Positions 45,573-55,272 are shown, numbered from the stretch's first letter. The stretch: 64,000 nucleotides of DNA from Paenibacillus solani (GCF_001277345.1 NZ_LIUT01000003.1:39382-103381); one strand, 5' to 3'. Made by a program: numbers and translations. Notes: generated by a model from the sequence alone, not told the origin.

Positions 45573-46076
45573 ATGCGCGTACCTCCAACCCACCGCTTCC
45601 GTCCCTTTTATCAGGTCGCTTCGATCTTCGTGCTGGGTATGGTCGTCGGGAGCATCGTATACAACTCGCTCTACCATGCCAGCTACAATAAATTATGGTT
45701 GATCAATGAACAGCAGCAGCTCAAAATTGCGCAATATGAAGAAGATATCAAATCGTTAAAAAAATACAGCAAACAATCCACGGTGATCAAAGAGATTAAG
45801 ATTCGAAACGAACAAAACGATAAACAACCACTGGATCCTTTAATCATCAAGGAGCTCGTCAGGCTGATGGGTGAGGATCTGGCAGCCCTTCGCGGGAGAA
45901 ACGTGTTTGATATCGACACGGACAGTAAGCTGACACGCTCCCTCCTCAGCGACAAAATTTATACAGTCCGTGAGAAAGATTACAAGGTTCAAATCAAGAC
46001 CATGCTCGTCATGGAAGGCGTGCTTCAAATCTGGGTTAGCATCGATCATGTAGATGCAAAGTCAACCGGAGCATGA
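45573..46076 (+). CDS. ytrI: Sporulation membrane protein YtrI
   Basis: A 167-residue protein with one N-terminal membrane segment (13-32), a charged coiled-coil stretch (44-80) and a C-terminal beta-rich domain (about 100-160). The order ytrH-ytrI beside dnaE is conserved in Bacillales. Its mechanism is unknown. Spacing of 3 bases implies co-translation with ytrH. Confidence 0.9.
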   Translation: MRVPPTHRFRPFYQVASIFVLGMVVGSIVYNSLYHASYNKLWLINEQQQLKIAQYEEDIKSLKKYSKQSTVIKEIKIRNEQNDKQPLDPLIIKELVRLMGEDLAALRGRNVFDIDTDSKLTRSLLSDKIYTVREKDYKVQIKTMLVMEGVLQIWVSIDHVDAKSTGA

Positions 46077-46161
46077 TACAATACCGATAGCATAAATGAT
46101 TAAAATCGGCATGCTTGACGCGAGCATCGTTAAGCTAGTAATGAAAGTAAAGGAGCCTTCC

Positions 46162-46479
46162 ATGTTAACTGTCATCCACTATATCCTATATATCATTCTG
46201 GTACTGTCCGTAATAGCAGCCGCGCTGTACAGTATTCGCGCCCGACGTACGGCTGATCCGGCCGACCGTGGTATATACATGTCCATGATGAACATCTGTA
46301 TGGGCATGATGCTGATCTCTCTTTCACTTGTGTGCATGTTTCTGTTCAGCGGCTCCACGCCAGCTGTCATTGTAGAAGCGGTATTTCTGGTGCTTGGGGC
46401 ATTTAATATATTTGCTGGCATCCGAAGCCGCACCTATTACTCGAGACTGAAGAATTCACAGGCAGCCAAAGCCAACTGA
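46162..46479 (+). CDS. ytpI: YtpI family membrane protein
   Basis: A 105-residue protein with three hydrophobic segments (about 4-24, 39-62, 68-86), the pattern of YtpI. The ATG at 46162 follows AAAGGAG; upstream in-frame starts have no such site. It is the last gene before a bidirectional terminator shared with ytoI. Confidence 0.87.
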   Translation: MLTVIHYILYIILVLSVIAAALYSIRARRTADPADRGIYMSMMNICMGMMLISLSLVCMFLFSGSTPAVIVEAVFLVLGAFNIFAGIRSRTYYSRLKNSQAAKAN

Positions 46480-46495
46480 ATGATTTATACGCAAA

Positions 46496-46548
46496 GAAAG
46501 GGCATCCCGGAAAGGTCTATAAATACCTGCGGGATGCCCCTTTTATAT
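46496..46548. terminator. Bidirectional terminator between ytpI and ytoI
   Basis: GGGCATCCCG pairs with CGGGATGCCC around a 20-base loop with inner pairing (AGGT/ACCT). CTTTTATATA follows on the plus strand and CTTTCTTTG on the minus strand. Confidence 0.8.
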
Positions 46549-46564
46549 ATAATGTGCTGATTAC

Positions 46565-47899
46565 CTAACCATGATCAATTGCCTGCAGGGTCATTACCGC
46601 TTTAGCAATCAGGCTGGACTGATGCTGAATCTCAATCTCCATCTTGCATGTGCGCCGGCTGTTCTCCAGGAGTTTAGGCATAATAACAATCGGATCCTCA
46701 ATCTGTACAGGACGAATGAAATATGTCGATAAATGGTCCAGCACATGATCCCAGCCGCTGATATCCTTGGCCGCCTTAACGGCAGCTTGACTCATCACGG
46801 TCGTGAGCACCCCTTGTGAGATCGTTCCAAGTTCAGAGGCCATCTGAGGTGTGATAAAGCCGTGAAAAAACAATCGGCCTTCCTCGTCCCGATCCTCTGC
46901 AATTCCGTTCCAGATCAGCTGATCAAAAGTCTCGCCAAGCTGCGGCTGGTTCCGGGCATCCCGAAGCGCCCCAAGCACCTCTTTTCGCGTGATCGTAGCC
47001 AGCAGCTTGCGGTTCCGATCGACGATCGGCAGAAAATCGATTCCTTCCCACATCATAATCTGCGCCGCTGATGCCAAGGATGTCTTCATGCTTGCCGTAA
47101 CAGGATTGCGAGTCATCGCTTTCTCAATCGGCTGGGATTCAGCCATTCCTTCCACATCCCGGACCCCGACGATGCCAATGACTCGGTTCCATTCGTCCGT
47201 AACCGGATAACGGATTTCCCCGCTCTCCTGCGATATCCGTTTAAATTCTTGAACGGTAACCGAGTTTTTCAACTGATGGCTCTTCGGCTTGTCACGGGCA
47301 ATATCCTCCACCAACATAATTTTTTTCTTGATCAATCGGTCAAATATGGCACGGTTAATCATCGAAGCTACTGTAAAGGTATCATGCCGGGAGGAAATGA
47401 TCGGCAGATGCAGCTGGTCAGCCAGCTGCTTTACTTCCCGGCTCGTACCGAAGCCGCCCGTAATCAGCACGCCTGCCCCCTGCTCAAGCGCCAGGGAGTG
47501 GGCATCTTCGCGGTTACCCACAATCATAAGGCTTCCGGCGTCGATATATCGAACCATTGCCTCTACCTTCATGGCACCGATCACGTACTTATGCAGGCTT
47601 TTATTGAGCCCTTCCGCACCGCCAAGCACATGCCCTTCCACGATTTCCACAACATCAGCAAAGGTGAGCTGCTCAGAGATGTTCCTCGGCTTCCGTTCCA
47701 CGCGCACCGTGCCGATCCTCTCTTTTGTAATCACGATACCCAGGCTCTCAGCTTCCTTTACTGCCCGGTATGCAGTTCCCTCGCTCACGCCCATCTCTTT
47801 GGCTAACCGACGAACGGATATTTTGCTGCCAACCTTCAAACCTTCAATATGCTGAACCAACTGCTCATGTTTAGTAATCGTATCATCCCGAACGTCCAA
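46565..47899 (-). CDS. ytoI: YtoI-type regulator: HTH, DRTGG, CBS pair and hotdog domain
   Basis: A 444-residue multidomain protein: winged helix (about 1-70, RRLAKEMGVSEGTAYRAVKEAE), DRTGG domain (about 75-185), CBS pair (about 195-310; GIVGVRDVEG, LLATITRKEVLG) and a C-terminal hotdog thioesterase-like domain (about 325-440). The layout implies a DNA-binding or RNA-linked regulator that senses nucleotide through CBS and an acyl-CoA-like ligand through the hotdog fold; ligand and targets are unknown. Confidence 0.92.
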   Translation of the reverse strand: MDVRDDTITKHEQLVQHIEGLKVGSKISVRRLAKEMGVSEGTAYRAVKEAESLGIVITKERIGTVRVERKPRNISEQLTFADVVEIVEGHVLGGAEGLNKSLHKYVIGAMKVEAMVRYIDAGSLMIVGNREDAHSLALEQGAGVLITGGFGTSREVKQLADQLHLPIISSRHDTFTVASMINRAIFDRLIKKKIMLVEDIARDKPKSHQLKNSVTVQEFKRISQESGEIRYPVTDEWNRVIGIVGVRDVEGMAESQPIEKAMTRNPVTASMKTSLASAAQIMMWEGIDFLPIVDRNRKLLATITRKEVLGALRDARNQPQLGETFDQLIWNGIAEDRDEEGRLFFHGFITPQMASELGTISQGVLTTVMSQAAVKAAKDISGWDHVLDHLSTYFIRPVQIEDPIVIMPKLLENSRRTCKMEIEIQHQSSLIAKAVMTLQAIDHG

Positions 47900-47980
47900 C
47901 TGTTACACCCCCATAACACTATCTGTACTATGCTGTATCTATTATATCACGTACTTCTATCCTCCCATACCGTCCAACAC

Positions 47981-48042
47981 AAAAAAACCTCCCCACTAAG
48001 GATACGGTTGCATATAGGCAGCCATTCCTTAATGGAAGGTTT
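47981..48042 (-). terminator. Terminator upstream of ytoI, downstream of the small membrane protein gene
   Basis: On the minus strand AACCTTCC..TAAGGA pairs with TCCTTA..GGGAGGTT, followed by TTTTT. It lies 27 bases past the stop at 48069. Confidence 0.75.
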
Positions 48043-48068
48043 AGCACAGCTCTACTGGAATTCTTATC

Positions 48069-48356
48069 TTAGTTGGCCTCCTGGCTCTTCTGTTCCTCAG
48101 GCCATTTCAGTTCCCATTGACTCAATTTCTCCTTACGGATCGCATCCAGCGCTTTCTGCTTTGCTTCATCTACACCGATGAGATAATACAGATGCGAGCC
48201 GATGACGAGCAGGGCAAATCCCGCCCAGACTGCCCCAAACAGCGAAACCCATGAGAATCCTGCAGAAAAGGTGATGCTCGGCAGGGCGTATATCAACATA
48301 CCTAGTGCAACTAATAAATAAGCCGTGTGTTTAAACTTGTTCTTCTTCTTTTTCAT
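48069..48356 (-). CDS. Small membrane protein, unknown
   Basis: A 95-residue protein: Lys-rich N terminus (KKKKNKFKH), two membrane segments (about 10-30 and 36-58) and a charged C-terminal tail (about 60-95). I do not recognise the family. The ATG at 48354-48356 has GAGGAG about 11 bases upstream. It is a single-gene unit. Confidence 0.75.
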   Translation of the reverse strand: MKKKKNKFKHTAYLLVALGMLIYALPSITFSAGFSWVSLFGAVWAGFALLVIGSHLYYLIGVDEAKQKALDAIRKEKLSQWELKWPEEQKSQEAN

Positions 48357-48490
48357 AATCAACGCAGCTCCTCTACTCTCTGAAATCTATATTTCTACTC
48401 TATGAGGAACGTGCGTAATTTATGAGACAAGTTTGCAAAAATATCTTAAAATCAATGAAGCTATCGGTAATGCCAGAATAGAAGGATCTA

Positions 48491-48838
48491 TTAAGACTGG
48501 GCTGGCCCATATAGATGCTGCAGGCTATCCGATATAATCTTGTTCACATCTTCAATGATAACACTCAGACGACGCTCGGCATCAAACAATCGACGGATAT
48601 TCAGGTTCAGACTCAGCACTTCAAATTGCTTCTCCATCTTCTCCATTTCTTCCTGTGCCGGCATATCGCCTGACATCATGCGCTGTTGAAGCTCCATTTG
48701 ACGCTGACGGAAGTCATCCAGCATTCGTCTGCTCTCCGGGTCAGCATCCACAAGTTTCATCGCAGAGGTAATTTCCTCTACCTCCTGGCTTTCCTTCATC
48801 GCTTTTGCCAAATCATGTGCCTTGTCATAGATATTCAT
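48491..48838 (-). CDS. yheA: YlbF/YmcA-family protein (YheA-like)
   Basis: A 115-residue helical protein with the YlbF-domain layout (MNIYDKAHDLAKAMKES; long charged central helices; FEVLSLNLNIRRLFDAERRL). YlbF-family members form alpha-helical bundles; YmcA, YlbF and YaaT act in RNA processing, while YheA is unassigned. The ATG at 48836-48838 follows GGAGGAATCAGGA. The partner yheB lies 60 bases upstream on the same strand, as in the B. subtilis yheAB pair. Confidence 0.88.
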   Translation of the reverse strand: MNIYDKAHDLAKAMKESQEVEEITSAMKLVDADPESRRMLDDFRQRQMELQQRMMSGDMPAQEEMEKMEKQFEVLSLNLNIRRLFDAERRLSVIIEDVNKIISDSLQHLYGPAQS

Positions 48839-48900
48839 TCCTGATTCCTCCATTATGTTCGGCTTATTCGCCGTAATTGATATCATTCTTCATTCATTTC

Positions 48901-50067
48901 TCATTTCCAGAGCATGGTCACCAGGGACTGGAACAATCCGATCATTCCGCCCAGAAGCACTCCCAGCCAGGTGATAGCCCTGAACTCGCGGCCGGATACA
49001 CTGAGGATGACCTCCTCCAGCCGCTCAATCGGGAATTTCTCCACCTGCTCCTGGACAAGCTGCGGTAAGTTGACAGCTTTCATGGCTGCGGGAATGCTTC
49101 GCTCAAGGAAGCCAAGGCCCTTATCAAGCAACCCAGGCAGCGCCGCCTCGATAGCAGGCACACGCGGTCCGATAACTTCGGCAAGGCGCAGATCCTCAAT
49201 TCGCTGGAGCCACTTGGACCAAGGCAGCTTGTCATCCAATGTGCGAGTGACCCATTCAAGGCCCGGTTCTCCAGCTGCATTTTCGATAACATCACCAAGA
49301 GGCATCTCACCGTACTGGTTTATTTTACCGGAAATGATCTCCGTGATGGTCTGCCGGACCTTCTCGCCCTCCAGCTGTTGGATTAACATGGGCGTCAGCT
49401 TCTGAATCAGTTTATCCTCATCCACAAATATCGAAGCCATGGTTCCCAGAAACCCGCCAGCCTTATCCATTAACGAGGAAGCCAAGCTCGACAACATCAA
49501 TTGACCCTTTGCCGACAAAAGAGTATTACCCAATTCCTTCAATACGACATCGGCTGCTGCGGAGCTCCACTGCTGAATCGTTTCCTCAGACCAGCCGGGA
49601 ACAAGTTCCTTCAGCGGTTTAGCCTCCAGCCCATAACCATGCCACACGGCTGCCGCACCTTGAGATGTAAGCTGACGTGCTGATTGTTCGGCTTGAAGCT
49701 TCAAGCGTTCCCACTGCTCGGGACTCCATACCTTCAGCGCCAAATCACCAAAACTCAGCTCTGACTGGCTCCATTCCTCCAGCTTATGACGAAGGCTGTC
49801 CTCCATCTTACTTCGAAACACCGGCTTGCGGATGAGATCTTGAAGCCCCTCGCTTGTCACCAGGTAATCCGAGACCACGTGTCCGAGCGACTCTGCGATT
49901 TCGTCTTTACGCTTTGGAATAAGACCAGGCGTAAAGGGAAGACGGCGACCCAGAATCCTTTTTTCTTCCCGGGGGTGGAACAGCATTTTTATCGCAAAAT
50001 GGTTCGTAATGCCGCCAACAAAGGCAGCAACGCACACATTCACCAAAATAAACAGCCAGTTCGGCAT
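48901..50067 (-). CDS. yheB: DUF445 membrane protein YheB
   Basis: A 388-residue protein with a hydrophobic segment at each end (2-20; about 366-386) and a long amphipathic helical middle. The N-terminal NHFAIKMLFHPREEKRILGRRLPFTPGLIPKRKDE is the DUF445/YheB signature. AAAGGAGTG precedes the ATG. It is divergent from the ATP-grasp cluster, as in B. subtilis where yheCD adjoin yheBA. Function is unknown. Confidence 0.93.
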   Translation of the reverse strand: MPNWLFILVNVCVAAFVGGITNHFAIKMLFHPREEKRILGRRLPFTPGLIPKRKDEIAESLGHVVSDYLVTSEGLQDLIRKPVFRSKMEDSLRHKLEEWSQSELSFGDLALKVWSPEQWERLKLQAEQSARQLTSQGAAAVWHGYGLEAKPLKELVPGWSEETIQQWSSAAADVVLKELGNTLLSAKGQLMLSSLASSLMDKAGGFLGTMASIFVDEDKLIQKLTPMLIQQLEGEKVRQTITEIISGKINQYGEMPLGDVIENAAGEPGLEWVTRTLDDKLPWSKWLQRIEDLRLAEVIGPRVPAIEAALPGLLDKGLGFLERSIPAAMKAVNLPQLVQEQVEKFPIERLEEVILSVSGREFRAITWLGVLLGGMIGLFQSLVTMLWK

Positions 50068-50107
50068 TTACAGCACTCCTTTTTCCCGAACAGTACAATC
50101 ACCAAGG

Positions 50108-50136
50108 GATATATGTCCTCATATGATGCATTACAT
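50108..50136 (+). promoter_or_regulatory. Candidate sigma-E promoter of the ATP-grasp cluster
   Basis: GATATAT (50108-50114) and CATTACAT (50129-50136) are 14 bases apart, similar to the sigma-E pattern (-35 kmATATT, -10 CATACAnT), about 70 bases before the first ATP-grasp gene. The -10 match is imperfect, so this is tentative. Confidence 0.35.
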
Positions 50137-50204
50137 GCAATGGTCAGACGATGTCTTTAGTCTGCTCACTTAAGTATCCAGTTGTTGTCGGAAGGAGATC
50201 CACC

Positions 50205-51599
50205 ATGCGCAAACCGAAGATCAAATCCAACACCAAATCCAAGATATCGGTTCAAATCATCCGCTCAGCTCAGCTTCCGGATTACGATATCAAGCTTGGT
50301 GACCGGCTCATAAGACAGCTCCGTATCCCGACAGATTCACCGGTACAGCTCGCCTTTGGCTCCTTCAAGCAGGAAATCCAAGTTACTTCAGGAGGAAAAT
50401 CGAACTCACTTGCCCTCAGTCCTTCCATCTTCAGTAACACGGGTCTTCTTCCTCGTACCACCATGAATGTCAGATATTACCCGGCGGAGAAAACTCTGAA
50501 GCTTGGTCCCCTTATCGGTGTCATGGTTAGCCGCTATCAGCCGGATGAACCTGACAAACCTTTCGGGTCAATCTCGGCCTTCTGCCTGGAAATGGTAAAT
50601 GCAGCCAAGAAACAAGGTGCATATGTATACTTCTTCACCCCTGACATGATCGGTACAAATCCGTCAACACTTGAAGCGATTGCCTATGACACGGGTTGGA
50701 TAAAGCTCAGCGTTCCAGCTCCGGACGTCATTAATAACCGGCTGTCTACCCGCAAACTGGAGAATAGTCCTAGCGTACAGCATTTTATGAGAGAAGTAAA
50801 ATCGCGATACAGCACCCAAATCTTCAACGAGAAATTTCTCGATAAATCGGATGTCTTTGAGGCGCTGGGAACCAATGCAAAGCTCCAAAAGTATTTACCT
50901 GAATCTTATTTACTCAGCGGTTATCCGACGCTCAAAAAAATGTGTGCAGCTTATCGAACGGTTTTTCTTAAACCGGTGCGAGGAAGCTTGGGTAAAGGAA
51001 TCATCCGGATATCCCGCCAGGAGAATGGCCATTATCAGACGATGACCACTTCTCTCGAGGGAATCAAGAAGCATACCTACTCTTCTTTAACGAACCTGTT
51101 CAGCAGCTTATCCGGGAAAATCAAAAAAACTCGTTATCAAATTCAGCAAGGGCTGGATTTGATCCGAATCAACAAACGAAACGTAGACTTCCGCGCGCTT
51201 ATGCATAAAGACAAAAGCGGAAAATGGGCAGTAACCTCCATTGTCGCCCGAATCGCTGGGGGAAATCACTTCGTGTCCAATCTCGCAAGAGGCGGCACAC
51301 TATCTTCTGTTAAAGATGCTCTTGCCATGAGCGTAATTCCATTATCCGCCAAGCAAACGGCTCCTGCGAGAATGAACCAGGCCGCGCTTGATATCGCCGA
51401 TGGCCTCGAAGCTGCCATTCCCTATCATTTCGGTGAGCTGGGCATTGATCTTGCAATGGATACAACAGGCAGAATTTGGCTTCTGGAAGTCAACTCCAAG
51501 CCTTCCAAAAGTGAAAATGCGCCGTTGAATGCCGACTCCAAGGTAAGACCCTCAGCCGTACGTCTCATCCAATACTGTCAATACTTGACGGGTTTGTAA
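50205..51599 (+). CDS. YheC/YheD-type ATP-grasp protein 1 (long form)
   Basis: A 464-residue protein. Residues 1-100 form a beta-rich N-terminal module (LGPLIGVMV marks the boundary), followed by a pre-ATP-grasp region and a YheC/YheD-type ATP-grasp domain (about 240-464) with the nucleotide Lys in VFLKPVRGSLGKGI, DFRALMHKDKSGKWAV, and the metal-binding end GELGIDLAMD..GRIWLLEVNSKP. ATP-grasp enzymes join a carboxylate to an amine via an acyl phosphate; substrate unknown. The ATG at 50205 follows GGAAGGAG. First gene of the cluster; in B. subtilis YheC/YheD are spore-coat associated. Confidence 0.9.
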   Translation: MRKPKIKSNTKSKISVQIIRSAQLPDYDIKLGDRLIRQLRIPTDSPVQLAFGSFKQEIQVTSGGKSNSLALSPSIFSNTGLLPRTTMNVRYYPAEKTLKLGPLIGVMVSRYQPDEPDKPFGSISAFCLEMVNAAKKQGAYVYFFTPDMIGTNPSTLEAIAYDTGWIKLSVPAPDVINNRLSTRKLENSPSVQHFMREVKSRYSTQIFNEKFLDKSDVFEALGTNAKLQKYLPESYLLSGYPTLKKMCAAYRTVFLKPVRGSLGKGIIRISRQENGHYQTMTTSLEGIKKHTYSSLTNLFSSLSGKIKKTRYQIQQGLDLIRINKRNVDFRALMHKDKSGKWAVTSIVARIAGGNHFVSNLARGGTLSSVKDALAMSVIPLSAKQTAPARMNQAALDIADGLEAAIPYHFGELGIDLAMDTTGRIWLLEVNSKPSKSENAPLNADSKVRPSAVRLIQYCQYLTGL

Positions 51600-51612
51600 A
51601 AAGGAGAACCCT

Positions 51613-52749
51613 ATGTCCTTAAATATGATAGGCACCATGGGTGTCATGGTATGTCGCAGACCGGGCTTTCCCCCTTTTGCCGAGAAGGAATATCTCGGCA
51701 AACTAAGTTCACAGGCCAAGGGACTTGGAGTGCAGGTATTCGTATTTTGCCCAGAGGGCGATTCCACCGTCGGGAGAATAAGAGACCCTGTAAACCAAAT
51801 ACGAGGGTATCATTACAATCCAGCAGATGGATGGAGCACCGGCACCTTTTCTGCGCCTGAGCTCATCTATGACCGATGCCTGCACCGAAACGGTGATGAA
51901 ACCGCTAGCGCCAGTGAGTTTCTGAACAGGCTGCTGCAGCAAGGCTCCATGCTCTGGTCGCGGGGTCTGCCGGGAAAAATAAAAGTTCATCAATTCTTGA
52001 AACGCTTCTCTGCCTTAAAACCTCATCTGCCAGCCACTATTCGATATACAGGCGCTGAGTCACTAAACCGGGCTTTGCTGACTTTCGGAAGTGGAATTTT
52101 CATGAAACCAAGCGGGGGTTCACATGGTCGTCATACTCTATACCTGTCTTTTATAGAAGATCAGAAGATCAAACTGCATGGAAGAGACCGACGAAACTGT
52201 ACGTTCGAGCAGACGATTACTCTCCAGCAGATGGACGAATGGGTCCGGCATTTTACCGGTACTCGCCGATTTATCATTCAACCTTTCCTGAGACTTCTTA
52301 ACCGAAAAGGGAATCCGTATGATCTTCGGTCTCTCGTTCAAAAGAATGATCGCGGCTTATGGTCCATCACCGGAATTGCAGTTCGGCAAGGAGCAGAGCA
52401 TGGATTGACTTCTAACCTTCATGGAGGCGGTACAGCTTACCCTGCCTTGCCTTATTTAACCTCCGATTTCGGAGATGAGAAGGCTTTGAAGATCATTCGG
52501 ACCATCCGCCATTTATCCGATCAGCTTCCCCCCTTGCTGGAAGAAGGCTTCGGCCGACTGGGCGAACTGGGGATCGACTTCGGCATAGATACCCAAGGGC
52601 GGGTATGGATTCTGGAGGTCAATTCCAAACCTGGCCGACGTGCATTTACTTTAACGGGAGATGCTCACGCAGCCAGACTGTCCATTGAACATCCGATTCA
52701 ATACGCCCGTTATTTATTGCTTCGACAACTTAGGAGGGTAAATACATGA
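51613..52749 (+). CDS. YheC/YheD-type ATP-grasp protein 2 (short form)
   Basis: A 378-residue protein without the beta-rich N-terminal module; it starts directly at the GTMGVMVCRRPGF segment. ATP-grasp motifs are IFMKPSGGSHGRHTLYL, DLRSLVQKNDRGLWSITGIAV and GELGIDFGID..GRVWILEVNSKP. AAAAAGGAG precedes the ATG. The glycine-rich nucleotide loop is changed (SHGRHT instead of SLGKGI), so activity may differ. It overlaps the next gene by 4 bases. Confidence 0.9.
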   Translation: MSLNMIGTMGVMVCRRPGFPPFAEKEYLGKLSSQAKGLGVQVFVFCPEGDSTVGRIRDPVNQIRGYHYNPADGWSTGTFSAPELIYDRCLHRNGDETASASEFLNRLLQQGSMLWSRGLPGKIKVHQFLKRFSALKPHLPATIRYTGAESLNRALLTFGSGIFMKPSGGSHGRHTLYLSFIEDQKIKLHGRDRRNCTFEQTITLQQMDEWVRHFTGTRRFIIQPFLRLLNRKGNPYDLRSLVQKNDRGLWSITGIAVRQGAEHGLTSNLHGGGTAYPALPYLTSDFGDEKALKIIRTIRHLSDQLPPLLEEGFGRLGELGIDFGIDTQGRVWILEVNSKPGRRAFTLTGDAHAARLSIEHPIQYARYLLLRQLRRVNT

Positions 52750-54119
52750 GTTTGAATTTCGGAAATATTCACTTCTCGCAGCAGCCCGAAAAAGTCGTCT
52801 TTTTATCCGGTTCGCTGTTCCGAAGCCTAGGGCTATCAAGCAAAAAATCGATTCAGCTTCGAATAGGCACCCAGACCATATCAGCTGCGGTAAAACCGAT
52901 AGAGCGATCTGGAAAACACATCTATTTAAGCAGCGGTGTCCGAAACAATATACCTGTACCAAGACAAGGACCCATCTATATTCATTCTTCTCGTGAGGGA
53001 GAAATTGAATTGGGGCCTGTTGTCGGAATTCTATCGGATGGGCCGCATAATTCGTCCAATCCCTTTGGAGCTCGTGCCTCCTATATCCGGCAACTGCTTC
53101 GCGAAGGCAATAAAAAAATGTTTGTGTATGCCTTTGCTCCGCGAGATATAAACTGGCAGCGTGGGAGCGTGCAAGGTTATATACTCGGCGCTAACGGCGG
53201 CTTCGTTCGCAGAACCGTCCCGCTTCCTGACGTCGTCTATAACCGTCTCCCTAGCCGTAAAACGGACTTTTCCCCTTTTACCAATCAGCTGCGGGACCGT
53301 TTTGGCAAACGTAATATCAAGTTTTTTAACTGGGCCTTCTTCAACAAATCCGATATATATTCACTGCTGGACGGCGATGTCCAGGCGGGAAAATACTTGC
53401 CGGAAACCTATAACAATCCGAGTCCTGAACAGATCAAAGATATGATGGAGCGTCACAATTTTGTATATTATAAGCCCTCTGCCGGTAGTTTAGGCCTCGG
53501 CATCTACCGCTTAACCTACCTTCCGAAAAAAGGCTACTACGCGCGTTATCACGGCAACGAAGGCAACACACTGCTTAAATTCCCCAATTTTAATAGCCTA
53601 ATGCGGATGCTCCAAGCCAAACACGGCTCCAGGCTGCGGAATTATGTCATTCAACAGGGAATACGTCTCATCGAAATTGATGGGTGCCCGATCGATTTCA
53701 GATTCCATATGCATAAGAACAGCAAAAATCGCTGGGCGGTAGTAGGAATCGGTGCCAAAAAGGCTGGCCGGGGCAGCGTAACTACGCACATCAAAAATGG
53801 TGGATCATTGTTGACGCCGGAACACGCTCTTTCTCGAGCATTCGGCTCCAAATCGCGGGAAGTACTGGAACGTGCCAAGCAAGCTGCCATCACGATGTCG
53901 GAAGCCATCGAGAATCATCATCCACATCTTTTGGGAGAACTCGGATTTGATATCGGAATTGATGATCAAGAAAGAATCTGGATGTTTGAAGCAAATTCGA
54001 AGCCAGGCCGATCGATCTTCAACCATCCTGCGCTAAGAGGGGAAGGAAGAGCATCGGTCGAGCATATTTTTGACCATAGTATGTATTTGAGTGGCTTCCA
54101 CAGGGGGAATGATTCGTGA
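52746..54119 (+). CDS. YheC/YheD-type ATP-grasp protein 3 (long form)
   Basis: A 457-residue protein of the same architecture as the first: beta-rich N-terminal module (residues 1-90), then GPVVGILSDG and an ATP-grasp domain (FVYYKPSAGSLGLGIYRL; DFRFHMHKNSKNRWAVVGIGA; GELGFDIGID..ERIWMFEANSKPG). The start overlaps gene 2 (ATGA, 52746-52749) behind AGGAGGGT. It overlaps gene 4 in the same way. The tight overlaps argue for balanced translation. Confidence 0.9.
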   Translation: MSLNFGNIHFSQQPEKVVFLSGSLFRSLGLSSKKSIQLRIGTQTISAAVKPIERSGKHIYLSSGVRNNIPVPRQGPIYIHSSREGEIELGPVVGILSDGPHNSSNPFGARASYIRQLLREGNKKMFVYAFAPRDINWQRGSVQGYILGANGGFVRRTVPLPDVVYNRLPSRKTDFSPFTNQLRDRFGKRNIKFFNWAFFNKSDIYSLLDGDVQAGKYLPETYNNPSPEQIKDMMERHNFVYYKPSAGSLGLGIYRLTYLPKKGYYARYHGNEGNTLLKFPNFNSLMRMLQAKHGSRLRNYVIQQGIRLIEIDGCPIDFRFHMHKNSKNRWAVVGIGAKKAGRGSVTTHIKNGGSLLTPEHALSRAFGSKSREVLERAKQAAITMSEAIENHHPHLLGELGFDIGIDDQERIWMFEANSKPGRSIFNHPALRGEGRASVEHIFDHSMYLSGFHRGNDS

Positions 54120-55222
54120 TCAGCCGAGTGGAAAGTGATGAAAAACCTATTGTGGCAATCCTGACCATGCACGATTCGCATACGATGTTTAGAGGCAATA
54201 GACAAAATTTCCAGGAAATTATCAAAACGGGAAAAGAGATGGGCTTTCTGGTCTATGTAGTGACCGTGCGCGATCTGAAATTGAACTCGGATACCGTCAA
54301 AGGCTATATGCTGCAGCGCGATCATACCTGGGAGCAGAGACAGTGCCCGCTGCCCCTGGTGATATACAACCGAATTCCAAACCGGGAGGATGAATCCCTC
54401 CCCTGGGTTCGCCGCAAAATTAAGGAATGTCAACTGCATCCCCGCATCGACATCTACAATCCGCATTTTTTTAATAAAAGACAGCTTTTTGTATGGCTGA
54501 CTAAGTCAGGCTTAACCAAGAAATGGGCTCCCTTAACGAAGCGTATGAAGGGATTTCCTACTTTATACGAAATGATCAAACGAAAGCCTTATCTGTACCT
54601 CAAGCCTGAGGATGGCAAAGCCGGCCAAGGCATCATGAGGGTGCGTTATCAGAAGAGTAAACCGTTGCCCTACCGCATTCAAATTCAGAATAACAAAAAC
54701 AGTACTACCTACAAAGCAGCTTCCCTGGAGCGGCTTTGGAACCGGGTCTATCAGGAAACCAAAGGGAGCTCTTACCTGATCCAGCAGGGAATTGAATTGG
54801 CTCAGGTCCATGGGCGAGCTTTTGACCTTCGTATTCTTGTACAGAAAAACGAGTCCGGACTGTGGGCTGTTACCGGCGTCGGTGCTCGTATGGCCGGTGC
54901 CAAAAGCATAACAACTCACGTTCCTCGCGGCGGAACGATTGAGGATCCTGAGAAATTACTGCCCATCGTGTTCGGCCAGGAGCGCTCCGATGCCATTCTC
55001 AGCGAAGTTAGAAAAGCAGCCATCCATATAGCCCGGCAAATCGAGAAAAGCTCAGGTCATCCACATGGCGAAATGTCCATGGACCTTGGCATTGATAACG
55101 AAGGTGTCCTGTGGTTCTTTGAAGCCAACTCAAGACCAATGAAATTCGATGAACCCGGGATTCGCAAGAAATCTTTGGAGCGAATTTTCCAATATTCCGA
55201 CTACCTTATCAATCAAAGGTAA
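54116..55222 (+). CDS. YheC/YheD-type ATP-grasp protein 4 (short form)
   Basis: A 368-residue short-form protein (PIVAILTMHDSHTMF start). ATP-grasp motifs: LYLKPEDGKAGQGIMRV, DLRILVQKNESGLWAVTGVGA and GEMSMDLGID..GVLWFFEANSRP. The final Lys of the family motif NSKP is Arg here. The start is a GTG at 54116 overlapping the previous stop by 4 bases. After it lies a 50-base gap before the GNAT gene. Confidence 0.9.
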   Translation: MISRVESDEKPIVAILTMHDSHTMFRGNRQNFQEIIKTGKEMGFLVYVVTVRDLKLNSDTVKGYMLQRDHTWEQRQCPLPLVIYNRIPNREDESLPWVRRKIKECQLHPRIDIYNPHFFNKRQLFVWLTKSGLTKKWAPLTKRMKGFPTLYEMIKRKPYLYLKPEDGKAGQGIMRVRYQKSKPLPYRIQIQNNKNSTTYKAASLERLWNRVYQETKGSSYLIQQGIELAQVHGRAFDLRILVQKNESGLWAVTGVGARMAGAKSITTHVPRGGTIEDPEKLLPIVFGQERSDAILSEVRKAAIHIARQIEKSSGHPHGEMSMDLGIDNEGVLWFFEANSRPMKFDEPGIRKKSLERIFQYSDYLINQR

Positions 55223-55272
55223 GCAGGAAGCGAGTCCCTTATTCATAAAAACCCAGGAAAGGAGAGGATCCT

